Source: Nitrospirota bacterium
GTDB taxonomy: Bacteria > Nitrospirota > Nitrospiria > JACQBZ01
Length of the DNA stretch: 9,331 nucleotides
Direction of reading: 5' to 3'
NCBI GenBank assembly: GCA_016198945.1
Contig: JACQHO010000137.1
Span: forward strand, 1 to 9,331
The position numbers and the translations under genes were made by a program. Below, piece by piece: positions 6,165-9,331 of the stretch; within the stretch, counting starts at the first letter, position 1; each line of letters starts with the position of its first letter. The notes under the pieces were generated by a model. The model was not told the DNA's origin. It ran no database searches and saw nothing but the letters and a program-made list of their open reading frames with translations.

Positions 6165-7217
6165 TTACGCTTTTTTCCCGCCCAGCTTCCGTTTCAACTC
6201 GCCCGGTTTGAAGACGCCCTGCTCGGTGATGATGCCGGCGATATACTTCGCCGGCGTGACGTCGAAGGCCGGGTTGGCGACGTCCACGTTAGTGGGCGAA
6301 ATGCGGACCTTGCCGAAAACGTTCGTCACCTCATCCGTATTCCGCTCCTCGATCGGGATGGCCTCTCCGGAGGCGATTGCGAAATCTATGGTCGAGGTGG
6401 GCGCCGCGACGTAAAAAGGGATTTTGTGGGCCTTGGCCAGCACCGCGACGGAATACGTGCCGATCTTGTTGGCAGTATCGCCGTTGGCCGCGATCCGGTC
6501 GGCCCCGACGAGACAGAGCCGGATCCCCCCTTTTTTCATGAAGGCCCCGGCCATGTTGTCCGTGATCAGCGTGGCCGGAATTTTGTTCTGCTGCAGCTCC
6601 CACATCGTGAGCCGCGCGCCCTGGAGGACCGGCCGCGTTTCATCCACCAGGATCTTGATCCGCTTCCCATCCTCCCATGCCGTGAAAATAACGCCGAGCG
6701 CCGTCCCATGTCCTCCGGTGGCCAGGGCGCCGGTGTTGCAGTGCGTCAGGATCGTATCGCCGTCGCGGATCAGCTTGGACCCGTGGCCGCCCATTGCGAC
6801 GTTCCGCCGGATGTCCTCCTCATGGACGGCCTGGGCCTCCTGGACGAGCCGTTCTTTGATCTCCTCGACCGGCCGGTCCTTGTGAATCCGGACAAGGGCA
6901 TTCATCCGGTTTAACGCCCAGAAGAGGTTGACGGCGGTGGGTCGCGTCGCGGCGATCGTGTCATGGATCGGTTTCAGCTGGCGGACAAAGTCATCGTACG
7001 TGGCGGCCTGAATCGCCCGCGCGCCGAGCGCAAAACCCATGGCGGCTGCGATTCCGATGGCCGGCGCGCCCCGCACCCAGAGCTCCTTGATGCCTTTTGC
7101 GACGGTCTGATGATCGGGACAGTCGACCCAGACCACCTCGTGCGGGAGGCGGGTCTGGTCCAGCATCCGGACCACGGGACCGGTCGCGGCGATATGCCAT
7201 TCAATCGGTGAAAACAT
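6165..7217 (-). CDS. mtnA: S-methyl-5-thioribose-1-phosphate isomerase
   Basis: This is the cytoplasmic methionine-salvage enzyme that isomerises 5-methylthioribose-1-phosphate to 5-methylthioribulose-1-phosphate. The 350-residue length is normal. Family motifs are WVRGAPAIG (47-55), THCNTGALATGG with catalytic Cys160, VDETRPVLQGARLT (191-204), and LVGADRIAANGD with catalytic Asp240; both catalytic residues fall at the numbering known from B. subtilis MtnA. It is related to eIF2B-type translation factor subunits, but the Cys/Asp pair and the RGAPAIG motif identify the isomerase. The start is ATG 7217-7215 on the minus strand, with GAGGAGA (7234-7228) ten bases upstream. No other salvage genes are adjacent. 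It is convergent with the TMTC-like gene and divergent from ald. Confidence 0.95.
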   Translation of the reverse strand: MFSPIEWHIAATGPVVRMLDQTRLPHEVVWVDCPDHQTVAKGIKELWVRGAPAIGIAAAMGFALGARAIQAATYDDFVRQLKPIHDTIAATRPTAVNLFWALNRMNALVRIHKDRPVEEIKERLVQEAQAVHEEDIRRNVAMGGHGSKLIRDGDTILTHCNTGALATGGHGTALGVIFTAWEDGKRIKILVDETRPVLQGARLTMWELQQNKIPATLITDNMAGAFMKKGGIRLCLVGADRIAANGDTANKIGTYSVAVLAKAHKIPFYVAAPTSTIDFAIASGEAIPIEERNTDEVTNVFGKVRISPTNVDVANPAFDVTPAKYIAGIITEQGVFKPGELKRKLGGKKA

Positions 7218-7241
7218 CGTTGATTCATCTCCTCAAAATGC

Positions 7242-7270
7242 ATTGTAATGAAAATTGGAACCTCGGTCAA
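7242..7270 (-). promoter_or_regulatory. Predicted sigma70-type promoter of mtnA
   Basis: Read on the minus strand, TTGACC (7270-7265) and TACAAT (7247-7242) are separated by exactly 17 nt, one mismatch each from consensus. Transcription would begin near 7235, giving a leader of about 18 nt that just includes the GAGGAGA ribosome site of mtnA. The placement leaves no room for a leader-based riboswitch. Confidence 0.65.
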
Positions 7271-7274
7271 GCGG

Positions 7275-7294
7275 CGGATCGGCGGCGTGATCCG
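7275..7294. promoter_or_regulatory. Inverted repeat between the divergent promoters, possible operator
   Basis: CGGATC (7275-7280) and GATCCG (7289-7294) form a 6-bp inverted repeat with an 8-nt spacer. It lies between the -35 boxes of the mtnA and ald promoters (7270 and 7319). Dimeric regulators commonly bind such sites, but no regulator gene is in the window and a 6-bp repeat can arise by chance. Confidence 0.25.
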
Positions 7295-7318
7295 GAAGAA
7301 AAATCGGGCCGGTGTTCA

Positions 7319-7348
7319 TTGACATTTCCCATTCGAACCTGATATTCT
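7319..7348 (+). promoter_or_regulatory. Predicted sigma70-type promoter of ald
   Basis: A perfect TTGACA (7319-7324) is followed after 18 nt by TATTCT (7343-7348), which keeps the three most conserved -10 bases plus the first A. The expected start near 7355 is only about 6 nt before the ald ATG at 7361, so the transcript would be nearly leaderless. Confidence 0.5.
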
Positions 7349-7360
7349 CTTCACTCGCCC

Positions 7361-8464
7361 ATGGTCATTGCGGTTCCCAAAGAGATCAAGGACCACGAGT
7401 ATCGCGTTTCACTGACGCCGGAAGCGGTCCGGGCGGTCGTCCGGGCGGGCCATCGGGTCTGGGTGGAGCCGGGGGCCGGCCAGGGAAGCGGTTATTCCGA
7501 TGAGGCGTATCTTTCGGCCGGGGCCCAGCTGGCACGAAATCGGGAACGGCTGTTCGGGGAGGCCGATCTGATCGTCAAGGTCAAGGAGCCTCTGACATCG
7601 GAATATTCCCTGCTTCCAAAAGGCCGGACGCTCTTCACCTTTCTTCATCTGGCGTCCGATCGCCCCTTGACCGAGGCGTTGCTCGAGCGAGACGCGATCG
7701 CAATCGCATATGAAACGATCCAGGACCCGGACGGGTCGCTTCCGGCGCTTCGTCCGATGAGCGCGATTGCCGGACGGATGTCGGTCCTGATGGGCGCCTA
7801 TTATCTTCAAAAAATCCATGGAGGGAGCGGCGTCCTCCTTCCGGGGGTTCCGGGCGTGCCGCCGGCCCGCGTGGTCATTCTGGGGGCCGGAACGGTCGGA
7901 ACGAATGCCGCGCAGATGGCAGTGGGGCTCGGCGGCCAGGTGACCCTGTTTCATCGTGAAGCGGACCGCATCCGGAATCTGGAAGAGGCCTTCAGCGGGA
8001 AAATCGCCCTGAGAGTCTCCAAGCCGGAACTGATCGAACAGGCGGTGCTGAGCGCGGATCTGGTGATCGGCGCGGTGCTGATGACCGGGGCGAAGGCCCC
8101 GAAACTCGTCAGTCGGCATTTGGTGGCCGGGATGCGAAAAGGGTCCGTGATCGTGGACGTCTCGATCGATCAGGGCGGATGCATCGAGACCGCCCGGCCG
8201 ACGACCCATTCGAATCCGGTCTATATGGTAGACGGCGTGATCCATTATTGCGTTGCGAACATGCCCGGCGCGTTTCCGCGGACGGCGACGGCGGCACTGG
8301 TGAAGGTGACGCTTCCGTATTTATTGAAACTGGCCGACAAGGGGGTCGTTGAGGCCTGTCGCGACGACGACGCGCTGGCCAAGGGGGTGAACATTTATAA
8401 AGGAAAGGTCACGCATCCCGGGGTGGCCGAGGCTCATGGGATGAAATGCGAAGAGTGGCCGTGA
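7361..8464 (+). CDS. ald: Alanine dehydrogenase
   Basis: It interconverts L-alanine and pyruvate plus ammonia using a nicotinamide cofactor, in the cytoplasm. The 367-residue length is typical. Substrate-site residues match the M. tuberculosis enzyme by number: Arg15, Lys75 (KVKEP), His96 (FLHLASD) and Asp270 (VDVSIDQGG). The Rossmann motif GAGTVG is at 175-180, and the family signatures ADLVIGAVL, GAKAPKLVS and YCVANMPGAFPRT are present. Odd point: at the end of the second Rossmann strand, where known enzymes have Asp198 holding the NAD ribose (TVLD), this one has His198-Arg199 (TLFHRE), so cofactor preference may differ. The PntA transhydrogenase subunit is related but lacks this C-terminal half. 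No Shine-Dalgarno precedes ATG 7361, which agrees with the near-leaderless promoter. Confidence 0.94.
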   Translation: MVIAVPKEIKDHEYRVSLTPEAVRAVVRAGHRVWVEPGAGQGSGYSDEAYLSAGAQLARNRERLFGEADLIVKVKEPLTSEYSLLPKGRTLFTFLHLASDRPLTEALLERDAIAIAYETIQDPDGSLPALRPMSAIAGRMSVLMGAYYLQKIHGGSGVLLPGVPGVPPARVVILGAGTVGTNAAQMAVGLGGQVTLFHREADRIRNLEEAFSGKIALRVSKPELIEQAVLSADLVIGAVLMTGAKAPKLVSRHLVAGMRKGSVIVDVSIDQGGCIETARPTTHSNPVYMVDGVIHYCVANMPGAFPRTATAALVKVTLPYLLKLADKGVVEACRDDDALAKGVNIYKGKVTHPGVAEAHGMKCEEWP

Positions 8465-8516
8465 GGAGTGAAGCGTAAGGAGTGAGGAGTAAGCTGAATT
8501 TTTTCTCCTTACTCCT
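8464..8516 (+). repeat. AGGAGTRA repeat tract and hairpin after ald
   Basis: AGGAGTRA occurs three times in direct orientation (8464-8471, 8478-8485, 8485-8492) and once inverted (8509-8516). AGGAGTAAG (8485-8493) pairs perfectly with CTTACTCCT (8508-8516) around a 14-nt loop containing a T-run. The first copy overlaps the ald stop codon. The hairpin may end ald transcription, although no T-tract follows it. Similar purine-rich tracts are dispersed in several environmental bacterial genomes, from memory. Confidence 0.55.
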
Positions 8517-8540
8517 GACGACTCACTTTTCACAGATCAT

Positions 8541-8617
8541 CGGGGCGTAGCGCAGCCCGGTAGCGCGCCAGCTTCGGGAGCTGGATGTCCGCGGTTCAAA
8601 TCCGCGCGCCCCGACCA
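8541..8617 (+). tRNA. tRNA-Pro (anticodon CGG)
   Basis: A full cloverleaf can be drawn by eye: acceptor CGGGGCG with CGCCCCG, D stem GCGC/GCGC, anticodon stem CCAGC/GCTGG with loop TTCGGGA (anticodon CGG at positions 34-36, reading codon CCG), and T stem CGCGG/CCGCG with loop TTCAAAT. The C1-G72 pair and A73 discriminator fit proline tRNAs. CCA is encoded (8615-8617). T5 directly after the CCA may help termination. The 3' end is duplicated downstream at 8714-8739. Confidence 0.96.
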
Positions 8618-8621
8618 TTTT

Positions 8622-8713
8622 TATCACGCCCGTAACACGAGGGCGGGATTTGTTCCCGAGCGGAAAGGCCTGGCGGCCGAGATTGTATGCCGCTCCTTTG
8701 GAGCGGTGCGTGG
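8622..8713. other. Spacer between the two copies of the tRNA-Pro 3' end
   Basis: About 92 bp with no gene. It holds several short hairpins: CGCCC/GGGCG (8627-8631 with 8641-8645), CGGGA/TCCCG (8644-8648 with 8654-8658), and a compact CCGCTCC-TTT-GGAGCGG (8690-8706). The sequence does not fold into the 5' part of a second tRNA. It may be what remains of an excised integrated element or an unrelated insertion. Confidence 0.4.
8690..8706 (+). repeat. Compact 7-bp hairpin with TTT loop
   Basis: CCGCTCC (8690-8696) and GGAGCGG (8700-8706) pair perfectly around a 3-nt loop, with two possible G-U pairs extending the stem. There is no T-tract after it, so it is not a standard terminator. It ends 7 bases before the duplicated tRNA 3' end. 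Confidence 0.5.
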
Positions 8714-8739
8714 TCAAATCCGCGCGCCCCGACCATTTT
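8714..8739 (+). repeat. Duplicate of the tRNA-Pro 3' end (att-like or tRNA remnant)
   Basis: These 26 bases are identical to 8596-8621, covering the T loop, T stem 3' strand, acceptor 3' strand, CCA and the first T's beyond it. The copies lie 118 bp apart in direct orientation. No D or anticodon arm precedes the second copy. Direct repeats of a tRNA 3' end are the classic footprint of site-specific integration by tyrosine-recombinase elements; a decayed tandem tRNA is the alternative. No integrase gene is nearby. Confidence 0.75.
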
Positions 8740-8756
8740 CTATTTTCTGTTTATTC

Positions 8757-9038
8757 ATGATGCCGGTATCCGCCGAAATGCTTGTGAGGGGTCGCGTACA
8801 GGGCGTCTATTACCGGGCGTTTGCGCAACAGGCGGCGCAACGATTGGGTCTCGCCGGCTTCTGCCGCAATCTTCCCGACGGCCGCGTCGAAGTGGTCGCG
8901 GAAGGCGATCGGGACGTGATCGAAGCCCTGGTGGAACAGCTTCGGATCGGGCCGCCGCGTGCAAAAGTCGAGGATGTCGAGGTCCACTGGGAACCGGCCG
9001 GGCATCGATTCAAGGATTTTTCGATCCGCTATGATTAA
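8757..9038 (+). CDS. acyP: Acylphosphatase
   Basis: A small cytoplasmic enzyme that hydrolyses the carboxyl-phosphate bond of acyl phosphates. The 93 residues match the usual ~90. Signature 1 is VRGRVQGVYYR (10-20), with phosphate-binding Arg20. Signature 2 includes GFCRNLPDGRVEVVAEG (34-50), with catalytic Asn38. The C-terminal FSIRYD matches the family ending. ATG 8757 and the adjacent ATG 8760 are equally plausible starts, and neither has a Shine-Dalgarno. The frame is open upstream to GTG 8706, but that would translate the duplicated tRNA end and is unlikely. The sigma factor gene follows after 27 bp, so the two are probably cotranscribed. Confidence 0.9.
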   Translation: MMPVSAEMLVRGRVQGVYYRAFAQQAAQRLGLAGFCRNLPDGRVEVVAEGDRDVIEALVEQLRIGPPRAKVEDVEVHWEPAGHRFKDFSIRYD

Positions 9039-9065
9039 GCCCCGTGAGGAAAAGGGAGTTTCCGG

Positions 9066-9331
9066 ATGAGTCCGCAGGGGGACGACGATGAAAAGGCCGC
9101 TTCATTAGACGACGAGGCCGAGCATTCCGAAACCGGTTCGGCCTCCAGTCCGGGCGAGGAGGAGCCGGAGGAAAAGGTCGCGGCCGAGCCGGCCGAGACG
9201 ATGGATGCCGTTAAAAGTTATCTGAAGGAGATCCGAAAATCGGTGCTGTTGACGTTCGAGCAGGAGCAGGATCTCGGAAAACGGATCCAGGAGCAAGGGG
9301 ATGAAGACGCCCGCCGGCAGATGATCGAGTC
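9066..9331 (+). CDS. Sigma70-family RNA polymerase sigma factor (N-terminal part)
   Basis: 88 codons are visible and the frame runs off the window. Residues 1-45 are an acidic, low-complexity leader rich in Asp, Glu, Ser and Pro. Residues about 46-75 (MDAVKSYLKEIRKSVLLTFE...DLGKRI) match sigma region 1.2, compare RpoD DPVRMYMREMGTVELLTREGEI and RpoS DATQLYLGEIGYSPLLT. The short leader argues against a full RpoD region 1.1 and suits an RpoS-like or alternative group 2 factor, but the DNA-binding regions that would decide lie outside. ATG 9066 is supported by GGGAG (9054-9058) seven bases upstream. Confidence 0.8.
   Translation, partial: MSPQGDDDEKAASLDDEAEHSETGSASSPGEEEPEEKVAAEPAETMDAVKSYLKEIRKSVLLTFEQEQDLGKRIQEQGDEDARRQMIE

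Noticed and set aside
6135..6176. Bidirectional terminator between the TMTC-like gene and mtnA, suggested by a T-run
   Set aside because: No stable GC-rich stem precedes the T-run, and the run lies within the mtnA coding sequence.
7409..8245. Minus-strand 278-residue ORF antisense to ald
   Set aside because: It has the His/Arg/Asp-rich composition typical of antisense frames in GC-rich genes; ald on the plus strand is unambiguous.
8523..8717. Minus-strand 64-residue ORF with GARGFEPRTSSSRS
   Set aside because: It is the antisense translation of the tRNA-Pro gene, a well-known spurious protein in databases.
8622..8739. A second complete tRNA ending at 8736
   Set aside because: No matching acceptor 5' strand, D arm or anticodon arm can be found upstream; only the 3' end is duplicated.

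Overview
The window looks like chromosomal DNA from a GC-rich Gram-negative-type bacterium. The MtnA, the methyltransferase/GT2 fusion and the TPR membrane protein look like those of Nitrospirota or neighbouring environmental phyla. That placement rests on remembered family resemblance only and is not firm.

Layout. Positions 1-85 hold the 3' end of an unrecognised gene. Positions 86-840 are a gene-poor stretch with an orphan sigma70-type promoter, a truncated ORF6N-domain gene (411-695) that breaks exactly at a short palindrome, and about 145 bp of debris. Next comes a tight co-directional run: recQ (841-2421), a methyltransferase/glycosyltransferase-2 fusion overlapping it by 4 bp (2418-3827), and a large polytopic membrane protein with nine TPRs (3861-6134) that resembles eukaryotic TMTC protein O-mannosyltransferases. 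Convergent to it is mtnA of methionine salvage (6165-7217, minus), which shares a divergent promoter region with ald, alanine dehydrogenase (7361-8464). After ald come a repeat-rich hairpin, a complete tRNA-Pro(CGG) at 8541-8617, and a second copy of the tRNA 3' end 118 bp further on. The window closes with an acylphosphatase (8757-9038) and the 5' end of a sigma70-family sigma factor (9066 to the window edge), probably one transcription unit.

How the genes may work together. The most suggestive pair is the GT2 fusion and the TMTC-like protein. In eukaryotes a dolichol-phosphate-mannose synthase (a GT2 enzyme) supplies the lipid-linked sugar that TMTC proteins transfer to proteins. Here a GT2 enzyme of that general type lies 33 bp upstream of a TMTC-like gene, so a bacterial protein-glycosylation module is a reasonable hypothesis. 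recQ shares the transcript by position but has no evident functional link. mtnA and ald are ordinary metabolic genes, but Ald has His in place of the usual NAD-determining Asp, and its best promoter would leave almost no 5' leader. I see no CRISPR array, complete insertion sequence, phage or recognisable defence system.
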